From contig QANU01012846.1 of the NCBI GenBank assembly GCA_003254905.1, positions 170,332-234,331 of the forward strand: a stretch of DNA of 64,000 nt, read 5' to 3'. Origin of the DNA: Nissolia schottii (Eukaryota > Streptophyta > Magnoliopsida > Fabales > Fabaceae). The notes beneath the pieces are model-generated. The model did not search any database. It had not been told where the DNA came from and worked only from the letters and a program-made list of their open reading frames with translations. Of the stretch, positions 36,761-54,367 are shown piece after piece. The stretch's first letter is position 1; every line of letters starts with the position of its first letter. Position numbers and translations under genes: made by a program.

Positions 36761-39700
36761 GAGTGTGGAACACGGGCACGATACATTTTATTAGTGAATG
36801 CTTAGGTGGCAGTATGCCGACAATACTTAGAGTATACATGTAGCACATCCCCTATTATTTATCATATTATCCCATCACATTTCACAACTAATACTAGAGC
36901 TTTTTAATTATTTATTTTAATTATCCTTCTAACAATCACATGATAATGAACTTGGCAGTTTTGGAGAGTAAAATAGAAAAGAAAAATATTATTGTCAAGT
37001 TTTTTTAAAGGAATTTTTAGAATGATAATTAAGCTAAATTAGTTAGGTCCTCTAACCTTATTATTAGAAAGAAGATTGATCTTTTTAAATGTAGTCAAAA
37101 TTATCCTGTTAATTAATAATTTTTTTAGGAATCAAAATGAGGTTTTTTCTTAAAATTATAGTGTATCTCCATCGGTACGACAATATCCTTGGTGATAAAC
37201 AAATATTCTAAAAACCATTGGTTGTTTTTTTAAAACTGATTCTTCAAACTTTTTATGTGAGTTAATTTCTTAAGTTTATGAATTTTACTAATTAGTGTAT
37301 TATAAATGCATGTATTCTATGTAATTAAAAACTAAAACAATTTGTATTTTTAATAAAAAAACTTATCACTTTTATCCTTTTTAAGTATGGTATGGTAATT
37401 ACATGGCTTTTCAAAAATGGTTTAGTTGTTAAGGCTTTGTAAAACCTGTTTTCAAAGGGGCAAGAGTTACCGTACTACTATTTGATAAAATAAAATAAAA
37501 TAAAATGCTCTTAATAAGTAGAGGTCACGATACCAGTATTTGATAAATATATTATAAATTTGCTCTTAATATATAAAATAATTATAATGAACATAAATAT
37601 TAAAATGATTTAAATGAGATAAATGAAATCTTAATTAATGAATTAGTGCATAAAGTTGAATTTTTATTTAAATTTAAGAAATTAAAGTTAACTCTAAAAA
37701 GTTTACTGTGAGAATTCCTAACAACATTCATGATTTTCAAAATTCAAAGCAAAAGTTCACCAAATTTTTGTTTATCAAGCACCCTATAAAATACTTTACC
37801 AACATAGCCTTAGTCAATCTTAGTCCTATTCTAGGTTGCACAATCTGTTTGACTGCCGTGTCTGCATGTTAGACATGTCACGAACATCGACACCGACACT
37901 AGAGAAAATCATTCTAACACTCGTGCGTCATGTTTTTTAAATGACATTATCTATAATGCTTCATAAAATCATATGTTTTGAAATGGGCCTAAAAAATACT
38001 TAACATTGTAATTGATAATTTGACATAACTGATTATGAATATGAAGTATGAATTTTTTATTTTATTTTTTACATTTACATATATATATATATATATATAT
38101 ATTATCTATGTCCTATGAATTTTTTAAATTGGCATGTCTCATGTCGTGTCTTATTCAGTATTCGTGTTAGTGTAACACATGTCTTATTTGACCACTAAAT
38201 ATTTTACTTAGACTTTCGAGTAAAAGTATCCAAATTTATTATTACAGGAAAAGCTAACAAGTGAGTTAAAGTAATACTATTGTAAAGATAAAAATTAGAT
38301 GTTTTCAATGAGAATAAATACATTCGAAACTTGAAATTTCATTATCTCCATTCCGTTTTAATTGTTCATTTTTTTAAAGGTTTGGAATATCTATCCATTT
38401 ACAATATTTAGGTATAAATACTTATTTTTTTTTCCCTTCATTCATACCCCTAGTTATACGTAGTGAATGTGGAAAGAGTAATAATTGTATTAAAAATATG
38501 ATTCTTCTTTGGTACCCAAGCTTTTATGAAGATACTGGTATATCCTTGTATTTAAACGGTTGCGATTCAATCACAAATTTAAAATAATAAACAATTTGAG
38601 TTAGTGGGACGCTTGGCAAAATCTTAGATGTTATGGTATTGATACCCTTAAATTTTCAAGGATACTGGAGTAAACCCCTAATAAAAATATAAATTTGTTT
38701 TTTATAAGGATAATTTTATCAATTCATATTATGTTATGCATTTACCAAGATTTTTTTTTACCTTAATATGTGTAATGTTTAATTTTGGACTATTATTTTA
38801 GCTTCCGTAATTAATGTCCTAACAAAAACACTATTATTAATAGAATTTTGCTAACAAGTATCATAAGGGCATTTGAGATAAGATTTTATGAAAAAAATAT
38901 AAAAATTAAATATTTAATGTATTAAAAACTTTAAAAACTTATATTTTTAATAAAATATTTATATTTAAAACTTATAAACCAGTGTTTTTAGTACACTTAT
39001 TTTAAGAAAAAACCTTATTAATATACAAACATAGTTTCAAGTGCACGTTAATTTGACTATAGTTTATGATGAGTTAAAGAAATGCTAGTATAACCTTTTG
39101 ATGTGGTCATGGGATACGTGTGCTAACGAGTACAAGTTTCCCACCCAGATTTCATGTTGGACTCGTACTATCCACTACAATAATTTTATAATGTAAAATT
39201 CTTCACTTTAAAAAGATAAAGTGAAAAAAATTATTATTAAATTAATAAAATAAAATGAGTTTTAATTGTATTGATATAAGAATGAATTGCACAAATAAAT
39301 GTGCTCAATGCTTCTGGTTCAACGCTTTTGGCGACAAGCATAGCAGAGAGACCGATGTGCTAGTAGGATACTATGATTTGATTTGATGTCTACAACCATG
39401 ATCAAATCAAACTCAACTACCTTTAGCTGCCCCACTCGTGAATTAAAAACTTGCCGATGCATGTGATTTGCTGAGGTGCACCATTCCCCATGTGCATTAA
39501 GACCTAACATTGTCTCAAATGTCTAAAATTTACCTTTTATTTTTACTAGAAATTACCGGATTGTCAAATGAAAAAGGGTTAATCAAAAGAAGCAAGTCTT
39601 AAATTTTTTAAGTCATATAATAACATTAAAAATTAATATATCTTATTTTTTAATGAAATATCATCTCTTTATTTTGTTAACAAGTTTTCTTTTGCAGCTT

Positions 39701-40706
39701 AACGTCTTTTTTAATGAAAAAATATTATTAGTATTTATTAGTTATGAAACAACTCACTAATTATTCAACATTAAATGTGATCCTCATAAGACATAAATCT
39801 TGTTAAGATTTAATTAGTGATATAAATATAACTAATTATTTGTTGTGATATTTTGTTACCGATTACTCCCTCTGTTTTAAAATAGTTATTCATTTATTAA
39901 ATTTAGACATTATTAATTATTATTTTTTTAACATACCTTTATTAAATAAATTTTCTCTCATGATTATCCATTATACTATCTCTAACCACCGATTATAAAT
40001 AAAAATATTTAGATAAAATATTATTAACTTTTTTTTTACTTTCATATTTTTCAATCATTTTCTTAATATTTATCTAAAAAAAAAGGTTATAAACTATTTT
40101 AAAATGGATAGTGTAGTTAACATAACCCTTGGCAATATAGCTAAAGTGTTGTGATCATCTACAACACAATAAAGGAAACTAAGGAGGGAAAATTTATTAT
40201 TTGATGTCCAATTTATCATGTCATTTTTATTCTTAACAATTCTTCCACAAACCACAATTACCTACTATTACTTACACAAGATAACTGTTCTTTTTTAAAT
40301 TTACGTACAAAATACACTCTCCTATTTTTCTAATAAAATATACTTATGATTATATATACACAACAATAATTTAATACTTGAGAAATACTTTGTGGATATT
40401 AATGTCCACTAAGGTTTACTAATTTCTTTATTTTATCCGTTTCCCTCTCGTCCACCGTAGTTAATGTGTACTTTGATATATTTGTTCCTTAGCTATCCGA
40501 CCCATGAGCAAGCCTGCATGTCATACACTACTTCTACTTATAGAGGAAAAAAATATTATTTGTTCCTTAAATTATTCTTAAACTGACTTAAGGTTGAAGT
40601 TAAAGTGTGTGATAGCTGGAACTTTCCGTCAATAAACTTTTCACTGATTCCTAAATAAGTAATTTAAGTACTAAGTTTAACTTTAGTTGTTGATAAGTTT
40701 TGGTTT
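36761..40706. other. AT-rich spacer, no gene seen
   Basis: No coding region was recognised. The only clear structure is the (AT)n run at 38079-38102. A 63-codon minus-strand frame at 39319-39510 has no recognisable domain and is treated as chance. Confidence 0.5.
38079..38102. repeat. (AT)12 microsatellite
   Basis: Twelve uninterrupted AT dinucleotides in AT-rich spacer DNA. Confidence 0.95.
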
Positions 40707-40797
40707 AAAAAATAAGGGTTAATTAAGTTTTTTGTCCCTGTAATTTGGGAAAGTTTGGTTTTGGTCCTTCTATGTAGATTTTAGTCCTTGTAAAATT

Positions 40798-41508
40798 TGA
40801 CAATTTGATTTTAGTCCCTGCTAACGTCTGGGACTTGACGGTGCTGACGTGGCTGTTGCCCACGTAGACGTGGCGTGCCACGTGGCCTTGCCACGTGACA
40901 TAACCCGGTTCACTTACCAATGGCCCGTAACCTGGTTCAAGCCCGTGACCCGACCCGATTTAAAAAAAAAAACAAAAAAATCCTAAATCAAATCCCTAAA
41001 TCCCCAAATCCAAGTCTCTCTTCTATGCCACCTCCTCCTCTCCACCCAACAGACCTCTCCCGTTCTCCGACGCCGTCGCCGACAGACCGCCGGCGCCATC
41101 GCCACGACGTCACCTTGGACCACATGGACAGCTCCTTGGACCGCGGGCGTCGCTTCGCATNTGACAATTTGATTTTAGTCTCTGCTAACATCTGGGACTT
41201 GACGGTGTTGGCGTGACCGTTAGCCACGCGGACGTGGCCACGTGGCACAACCCGGTTCACCTACAAATGGCCCGTAACCTGGTTCAAGCTTGTGACCTGA
41301 CTCGATTAAAAAAAAAAACAAAAAAAAATCCTAAATCAAATCCCTAAATCCCCAAATCCAAGTCCCTCTTCTATGTTCCCTCCTCCTCTCCACCCAACAG
41401 ACCTCTCCCGTTTTCCGACGCCGTCGCCGACAGACCGTCAGCGCCGTCGCCACGCCGTCACCTTGGACCACATGGACAGCTCCTTAGACCGCGGGCGCCG
41501 CTTCGCAT
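40798..41508. repeat. Tandem duplication of the left part of the Pack-MULE
   Basis: Copy 1 (40798-41160) and copy 2 (41162-41508) match over their length with small differences. Both run from TGACAATTTGATTTTAGTC or its equivalent, through the inverted-end sequence, to CGCTTCGCAT, the beginning of the captured LEA2 frame. The single ambiguous base 41161 lies exactly at the joint, so a true duplication and an assembly artefact are both possible. Sequence divergence between the copies favours a real one. Confidence 0.85.
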
Positions 41509-41939
41509 TTTGCACATGGTCGTGCATCTTTGTCTTCATTATAATTGTGATTGTTCTCTTCGGCGTAATCTCGTACTTGGCCTTCCTCCAATCAGGGATG
41601 CCGAGAGTCCTGGTGAGGTCCTTCAACATCACAAATCTGGAGGTTGATCCCTGGCAGAACAAGATGGAGACGAGCATAAACTTGTGCATGAGAGTCTCGA
41701 ACAAGAACGAGAATCTGATACTCTTGTACGGTCCTCTTCCCGTGTTTGTGTCCAGTGAGGATGTGACATTGGGAAAGGACCAAGTTATGGGGTTTACCTA
41801 GAAGCCTCAAAACGACACGGACTTGGCGATGAGGATGAAGGTGGAGGATGCTGAGGTGAACAAGTATGCTCTGGATGAACTGAAATCGGACATGAGTGCC
41901 AAGGAGGTTGTGTTCGATGTGTATATGAAATCCAACAGA
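41472..41939 (+). pseudogene. Captured LEA2/NHL-type gene fragment inside the Pack-MULE
   Basis: From the ATG at 41472 the frame reads MDSSLDRGRRFAFCTWSCIF, then a membrane segment (IIIVIVLFGVISYLAFL). It continues with an LEA2-like domain including RVLVRSFNITNLEVDPW, NLCMRVSNKNENL and VEDAEVNKYALDEL. This is the layout of NDR1/HIN1-like and LEA2 proteins: short cytosolic tail, one membrane anchor, beta-rich domain. A TAG at 41799-41801 interrupts it where the frame otherwise continues unchanged, consistent with a single-base nonsense change. Homology stops at about 41939, where antisense gibberellin oxidase sequence begins. It is a truncated capture and not a working gene. Confidence 0.8.
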
Positions 41940-42112
41940 ACGCCGTGGTTCACCACCTTGAAGAACCCGTACTCCTGGCACGCCTTCACTATCGCCGCCT
42001 TCGCCGCTTCCGGCTCGGACAGGTCAACCACCGGAATCTGGTTCTGGGCGGTTGCCTTGCATGACTTCACAAGGAAGAACTGGTTTATTGCTGGCTGAGA
42101 CAGAACAACCAT
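41940..42112 (-). pseudogene. Captured 5' fragment of a gibberellin 2-oxidase gene
   Basis: From the ATG at 42112 the minus strand reads MVVLSQPAINQFFLVKSCKA, then QIPVVDLSEPEAAKAAIVKA, then CQEYGFFKVVNHGV. This is the N-terminal (DIOX_N) start of C19 gibberellin 2-oxidases, enzymes that inactivate gibberellins. The homology ends abruptly at about 41940, where the opposite-strand LEA2 fragment begins. The iron- and oxoglutarate-binding region is absent, so no enzyme can be made. Confidence 0.85.
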
Positions 42113-42570
42113 GGTTGTTCAAGTTACTTAGTTACGAGGACAAGAGACGGCTGTTGGCGACGGCGCCGGCGGTGTGTCGGTGACGGCGACGGGCAGGCGA
42201 CGGAGACGGAGACGGAGAACGGGGGTGGAGACGAGGAGGGAGCATAGAAGAGGGATTTGGATTTGGGGATTTAGGGATTTGATTTAGGATTTTTTGTTTT
42301 TTTTTTTTTTGTTTTAAATCGGGTCAGGTCACGGGCTTGAACCGGGTTACGGGCCATTGGTGGGTGAACCGAGTTATACCACGTGGCGAGTCCACGTGGC
42401 ACGCCACGTCTGCGGGGCTAACGGCCACGTCAGCACCGTTAGGTCTCAGACGTTAGCAGGGACTAAAATCAAATTGTTAAATTTTACAGGGACTAAAATC
42501 TCTATAGAGGGACCAAAACCAAACATTCCTAAATTACAGAGACAAAAAACTTAATTAACCCAAAAAATAA

Positions 42571-44459
42571 TAATTTCATGGGAAAAAAAAAGATATACGA
42601 GGGATGTGACACCCACGCTTCTCTATGGGAGCAAGGACCCTATATCGTGGTCACCATTAATATTAGTCCCACGAAATAAAGACACGTTCAAAAAGGAAAA
42701 GTCCCCTACAATATTCATCAACTTTCGTCTCCGGCAACTATGGTGTGATCAAGTAATACAATGACAAAATTAATATAGAAATTGACATTTTTGGTCCCCA
42801 CCATGTACAAATGTAGATTCGCCTATATTTGAATCTTTGAGGTTCTGTGTTATCGCCAAAAACTATCATGCTATGCTTTCTTTCTTATTCCTTAGATTTG
42901 TAGACCTCACACATACTGAGGAAAACAAAATCAAATTCCTGCATTTAGGTGGTATTGATCAGAAGAACTCATTGATCATTATTCATTGGTAGGGTAAAAA
43001 AGTGGGAAAACAATTATAGGAGATAGATAAAGAAAGCACTAGAGCGATAGTGAATCAAGGTGTAGGGTACCATTATTATTTGGTTCATTGGTAAATGTTT
43101 TAGATTTTAATAATAGTTTGATTAGCATAAAAAGTCTTTTACACTATCATTCAATTAAACTTTGTCAATAACAATATTTTTTTTGTGAGGAATTTAAAAA
43201 TTGTGAAATATTATTCTCACAAATTTGACCCAAGTGTGATTAAAGTCAAATGTCTCTTTACTTTTTTCAAAAACCAAACTTTCGACCTTGGGGTTCAGAC
43301 AATCGCTTATAAGTTATAACTACTGTGATCAACACCCATTAGGTCATCAATAAAAATGTTTGAATCTCTCTTTTTTTTTTATTGACAACTAGGCGAAGAA
43401 ATGCCCATACAAAGAAAGACTGTAGGCCCACGATGTGGGAAACTAAGCGAAATAACGTACCCTATCGATTAGAATAGCTAAAGAAAGAAAACTAGGCACA
43501 AACTCATAATAATGAAACCCTAACAACATATCATGACCATGTTTAGTCGTAGATCAGCACAGAAGTTCGCTTCTTCAGAGATGTGTCTAACTTTAACAAT
43601 CTGGTCAATCTCCATATAGCAATAGTGATAGCCAAAACCAAAGCGTAACAATGGTGACTAAACTCAGGAAGTTCTTACATAATCAAGGGCAAAAATCATT
43701 TTAAAATCTCTCTGTTGTTACTTAAAAAGTTATATCTATATAAATATTTTATTAAATAATCGTCTAAGTATATATATACTTCTATAAATGCATTGAAGCG
43801 TTTAAGCTGGCCCTGGTCACATTTGTTTTCCAAATATAGCCCTATGTTTTACTTATTCAAATTTCACAAACTGTTTATAAATTTGAATAAGACAATATTC
43901 AATTTTTAGTTATGTAACCACCCAAAATTGTTTAAAAATTTCGCATATTATTCATATTGGTAAAGATATGAGAAGTGCTTACAACTCCAATATATTTTAA
44001 AATTAGTTCACGCGTTTATTTATTTATTTTTAAATCCAATAAATATGATAAAAAAAATTCGTTCTTTTTTTATAATCTTTTAGTGACACTTCCTAACACT
44101 TCCTAGCAAAGCGGCTCTTGATGTAAGCATGTAGTTGCAACATCGCGGTCATGACTCATGCCGGTATTTACACTATTGCGGCTACAAAAGCCATAAACTC
44201 TTGCTCATTTTATACATCAAAACAATATATGCTTGAACATATTTTAACTTAAGGTGTGGTTAAGTGGAAGAACTTCTTATTTTTTTAACTAAGAGTTACA
44301 ATTATGTTCTATTAATGAATTAAGTAGAAAAAAAATAGGTGCCTTTAGAATAAGAACTTTTTTTTTAAATTTTATTTATTGTTTGACACATTAATAAAGT
44401 GAGTTGCTCATATTTAATAAATCACCCTTGATAATCAACCAATGAGTCAAACAATATAA
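42571..44459. other. AT-rich spacer with a possible LINE remnant
   Basis: No gene was supported apart from the possible non-LTR retrotransposon remnant at 43530-43690. The rest is AT-rich and without repeat structure that I could define. Confidence 0.45.
43530..43690 (-). pseudogene. Possible LINE RNase H-like tail remnant
   Basis: The minus strand near 43610-43530 reads EIDQIVKVRHISEEANFCAD. This resembles the conserved end of plant LINE-encoded RNase H domains (pattern V..H..REAN..AD). A nearby frame (ALVLAITIAIWRL) may be the preceding helix in another frame. Stops follow soon after. The piece is short and the call rests on one motif. Confidence 0.4.
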
Positions 44460-44592
44460 GGATGTGTTTTTGAGTTTTGTCTTTGAAAAGAAAGAGGAAA
44501 AAAAAAGATAAGAATTTGATTATGACTTTAATATGTAAAAATTGAGTTCTTAAAATACATATTTTTTCAAAACAAAACTCGTAAACACATCT
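44460..44592. mobile_element. Tourist-like MITE, copy 2 (133 bp)
   Basis: It starts GGATGTGTTTTTGAGTTTTG and ends CAAAACTCGTAAACACATCT, good inverted ends, between TAA duplications at 44457-44459 and 44593-44595. It shares ends and core with the copies at 13386 and 50644. Confidence 0.75.
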
Positions 44593-45139
44593 TAATATTC
44601 TTAATATTGAGTAAATAAAAATTTCTCACGAATTAATAATAGCTAGTGACAAAAATATGTAAAATTCTTCTCACTCCTCCTTCCATTCCTTTATGGGAAA
44701 AAATACATTTATTTCAACTGCCTAGCTCAAATAAACTAATTAATGAAAAGCGATAAATGTAATAAAGATGTTAGGTATACTTAACAGCCATTCATTTCCT
44801 TTAAATGGTAATCGAATTCCTGAATGAGAAGAGGGACTGAGTACGGGGATATGGGAAAGATGTTGATTGCAAACACCGGAAAAATGATTGAATTTTTTAT
44901 TCCCCATTTAAAAGACCACCAATCATGATCAAGATGGCGATTAGTAAACTTAAAAATGAGAGAAAAATAAAATAAAATAAAGTAGTAACTGTGGGGTCGT
45001 CTCTTTTCAAAGGAAAGCAAGTAAAAGGATGGGTTAGTTTTAACTACCCATCAACAATCGTGCATTCACACAGGTTACAAAATCTTCTAGCACAGACAGA
45101 CAAAATAAAACCGCAAAAATAGTGGCGAGTTAAATCCTC

Positions 45140-45307
45140 AGTGCTACTTAATTCACTCATTTTTTATAATTTTTATAATTAAATTTATCAAATTTTGTTA
45201 TCATTTTATGTTTTATATGATTGTGATAAACTTTTCAATAGTCAAATCATTTAAAGAGTCAACTTATAAGAGGTTTAGAGATTTGCGGATCATGTGAACT
45301 TATAATG
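45140..45307 (-). repeat. Dispersed repeat, copy 2 (inverted relative to 7143-7310)
   Basis: The reverse complement of this stretch aligns with 7143-7310 over about 165 bp, with the core AAAGAGTCAACTTATAAGAG followed by GTTTAGAGATTTGCG on the plus strand. No coding content was seen. Confidence 0.7.
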
Positions 45308-47478
45308 CATCTCTTTACAAATATTATATTAAAAAATATTGATTTATCACATTAGATCATATAATCCATTAATGTGTCATATTAAATAATAAAATGATAT
45401 TAAAATTAAATGAATTTAATTAATACAATTATTAAAAATAGATAAATTAAATAGTAGAGAGTATTTATCTTATGTGTATTTGAAAAACCACCCAAAAACA
45501 TTAGTAATTACTGCCTATTCCATGCTAAAATTATAATGTATTTTAGTAAATATTATTTGAGTTTAACTATTATATTTGAGTTTAATTGTTATTTATTGAT
45601 AGTGTAAAACCTTTTTACACTATTAAAAATAATTGATTATCTTTTACATTACTTAAAAAGTCAGATATATAAAATGATTTAATTATATAATAGTGTAAAA
45701 AATATAATAATTGAACTCATTATTTTTAGTTCAATTATTTTAAAGTTGTCATCAATTTAAATATTAAAAAAATTGACATCAATTTAATTTTAACTCTTTA
45801 AATATTGGCATTAACTTTTTTTTATCTCAAAATTACCGGTATAAAATTAAATTAATGTCAAAATTTAAAGTATAATTAGGACTAAGCATAATATTTGTTA
45901 AAACTAATTAAAACTTACATAAAAAAAATAATAATAACTTCACTCAAATTTGGTCTCCTTCATTCATTCATTCATTCTATATGCTGGAGTATGGAAGAGT
46001 ACAAGCAAAGGATACAAATCAAAGGGGAATTTGTATTCACTTGACTCCACCTTGTGTGGATGTTGTCAGCTTTACGGCACATGCACGAGACCAACTTTTC
46101 TTTTCTTTTTTCTTTTATAAAAATTTCCAGTGGTCCTCTTTTTTGGTTGATGCCTGTGACCAGAAGCTATCTAATATCCGTCACCTCCACTTCCAAGCAT
46201 ATACTAATTACTATTACTGGACACTCACATGCAACTGGGGACACATCTCTGGGAGGTTGGGTAGTTATGTTTATTCCAATCCTAGTTTTTATGTTTTCCA
46301 CGTTTGGATGCCATAATGAATAATTGGATTCCATGCCATAGTAAAGGCAAAACTTGCGCTTAATAATGTTATTAGTACATCCAGTGATGCGCACTTGTTA
46401 GGACGAAGTAACATTAATATCTCATTTTCGAAAAGAATAATATCTTCCATAATTTTATTTATAAAAAGAAAAAAATAGAATATTAACCTCGTCATCAGTC
46501 ACCATCAAAGACAACTTTTTGTTTAGACACGAATCTAACCCATTATTACTTAGTATATGCAAGCAATAAAAATAAGTCTCTTACTTTCTCTTTTCACAAT
46601 ATCGGCAACTTAATAAATTTGGTTTATTTTTAAATTAATGTATTTGGTCAATCAACGTATATAATAAATTAATTGACCAATATAATTTAAAAATGTAATA
46701 AAATTTGGGAAGTATTAGATTTCTACTGTTAGATGCAAAAATAATATTGCCTTCATTTCCATTTAATTTTTTCCTTTTTCCCTTTTAAACCCCTCATCTT
46801 CTTCCCTTATTGAAATTATATATCGTTTTTTTAATTATGGATTATGGGACATGCTATTTCACACGAAAGGAACTATCTCCAACTAAAAAACACTCTGCAT
46901 TGGTAGAGCATTAATTGATTTCCAAGTGATGCTGAGAGATATTTGTGTAAAAGTACCATGCATTCTGGTATTATACAACTTTTTTCTCTCAATATTCTCT
47001 GTATCCTTTTAAAAATTGGGACTAAATTGGCTAGTGCACAAGAAAGTATGTTATTTGTATAAATAAAAATTGCAATAGCTTCTTCATCTTTTGTGGAAAA
47101 TTTTATTCCATTCCTCCTGTTTTTTAGTCATAGTTAATTCACAACTTGCCGTTGGGGTCCGAATATGCAAGTTATTTCATTAAGTTTTATTTTTAATTTT
47201 TTGTATTTTTGGTCACGAAAATTATTTCATAAGTGAACAACAAGAAGAAGAGGAAGAAGCAGAACAACCACCACAATAAAATATGGTCATTTATGCAATA
47301 TTCCACTATTGGGCCCTTTCAGCCCATAATATCACAATTATTTTTTGGTATACCAGCCCACATTTTTTTTTCGAAAAAACGTTACTACTTTAAACTTTTT
47401 GAGTAGTGGCTTTCCCACTAGTGTTCTTCCTCAAGTCCCTTATCCTTGGGCAGTGGGAAGAAAATAGCTTAGAGGAAA
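45308..47478. other. AT-rich spacer and promoter side of the XK-1 gene
   Basis: No gene was recognised. A short (CATT)n run lies at about 45960-45976. Frames at 45981-46495 have no domain on either strand. The last few hundred bases before 47479 should include the promoter of the FGGY kinase gene, but no confident element was picked out. Confidence 0.45.
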
Positions 47479-51722
<4,244 letters not shown>

Positions 51723-52326
51723 TGTATTTTGTGAAACAACCACGTGTTGTCAAGATGACAAGGGTCTCAACATGGCGATGATGCGCTCGGAGAGTTCTTT
51801 GCCGAAGAGGGTGGAAAGAATGTTTCAACATGGTGTTACGTTCTAAAATTGGAGAACAATTTATAAGTGTGTCTGTTGACAATTTAAGAGAAACGAATTG
51901 TTATATGGAGTACAAGTTAAATATATACCACTGTATGGGATCTTTGTATACAATGGTTTTCCAAATCAGCCAACGGAATCTTTTGGGAAGTTAACATTTT
52001 GTTTGTATAATACGTCAACTTGATTAAGTATAGATGAATCTGTCATTTTTACATTGGCGGATTCGCTTTAAAATCCCTTAGTCCGGTAAATTTGTGAAAT
52101 ATCCCTGTTATAGTATTAGGTTATAACAAATCCCTTGTGTAAAAAACTAGGCCAACCAACCAATTCTGCATCATTTTATTTTATTAGTAGCTTTTATTTT
52201 CAATTCATTTAGTTCAATTATTCACTTAACCCAGCTCACATCCAACCATCTAGACACTAGCACAGAACATGAAAATGGACCAGGGCAATATATCCCCAAG
52301 CATACACTATCACTCTCCCCTCAACG

Positions 52327-52677
52327 GATCATGTCACCAACAATCATCAACATGAGCTGCTGTCCCTCTCCCCTAATCAAGCTAAAGAAATTTTTCTCCA
52401 CTTATGCCCACAAATTATAGCATCACTATGTTACCCATATGAAGCAGAACCTGAAACAAGTGTCACAACATCGAGCTACCTGACCCAAATGTGGACAAAA
52501 AAAGCTTGAAGTAACACAATCGCAAACCATTATCGTGGACAAGGTAATTGGGAGAGATTAAAAGAGAAACTCGCAGAGTTGAAAGAACTGTCCAAGTCAA
52601 GAAGATTGAAAGGCTACTACTCTAAACTGAAGAAGGGTGAACTTAACAAAGTACTCGGGCCCTGGACCGTAATATGA
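52327..52677 (+). other. Unrecognised protein-like reading frame with one internal stop
   Basis: One frame stays open for about 117 codons except for a TGA at 52507. It reads IFLHLCPQIIASLCYPYEAE before the stop. After it comes NHYRGQGNWERLKEKLAELK, then ELSKSRRLKGYYSKLKKGEL and NKVLGPWTVI, ending at TGA 52675-52677. The lysine/leucine-rich helical character looks like real protein, but I do not recognise the family. It lies downstream of both XK-1 and L11. It may be a gene fragment or chance. Confidence 0.3.
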
Positions 52678-53135
52678 CAAATTTAGATTTGATGAGATGA
52701 CTATAGACTTACACCACTTGTCTTGTATACTTTCCAGCATTCATTCTGTAATTTATAGAAGTCCTTAACACTACCATCAAGACGATTATCTTTAGTTATT
52801 AGAAGCCGTAAAACAATTCATTTGCAATGCTTATAGCTAAAACAGATAGTATAGATAGTATTAGATATCCACTAAAAACGATGCAAGCACAATCACCAAC
52901 AAATAACTAAATCAATTCCTTCAGCAGACGGCAACATATATTAAGCAAAAATTCGATCATTGTGATTAGACTTAAAGACAGTGACATTGTACTGAAGTCA
53001 AAAACAGCTAAAAAACCAGAAAGTGAGCAACATTAACTAAATTCTTTCTAATAACAAACCTCGCTCAATAAAATTGGGCTACAACCCACCAAAACTTCAT
53101 AAAAAACAATTCTTGCATGTAGCAAATAGTTTTGT

Positions 53136-54367
<1,232 letters not shown>

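Larger units (their letters stand above)
40716..42561. mobile_element. Pack-MULE: non-autonomous Mutator-like element carrying gene fragments
   Basis: The element is 1846 bp. Long inverted ends start GGGTTAATTAAGTTTTTTGT on the left and mirror that sequence on the right, continuing for about 300 bp to the shared AATCCAAGTC and TCTTCTATG segment. A perfect 9-bp target duplication AAAAAATAA flanks it at 40707-40715 and 42562-42570, the size typical of Mutator elements. There is no transposase inside. The interior holds a piece of an LEA2/NHL-type gene on the plus strand (41472-41939) and the start of a gibberellin 2-oxidase on the minus strand (42112-41940), so it fits the Pack-MULE definition. 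The left end is duplicated internally, with an n at the junction. Confidence 0.93.

Noticed and set aside
42357-42554. 65-codon plus-strand frame, and the matching frame at 40723-40920 minus
   Set aside because: Both are translations of the Pack-MULE inverted ends.
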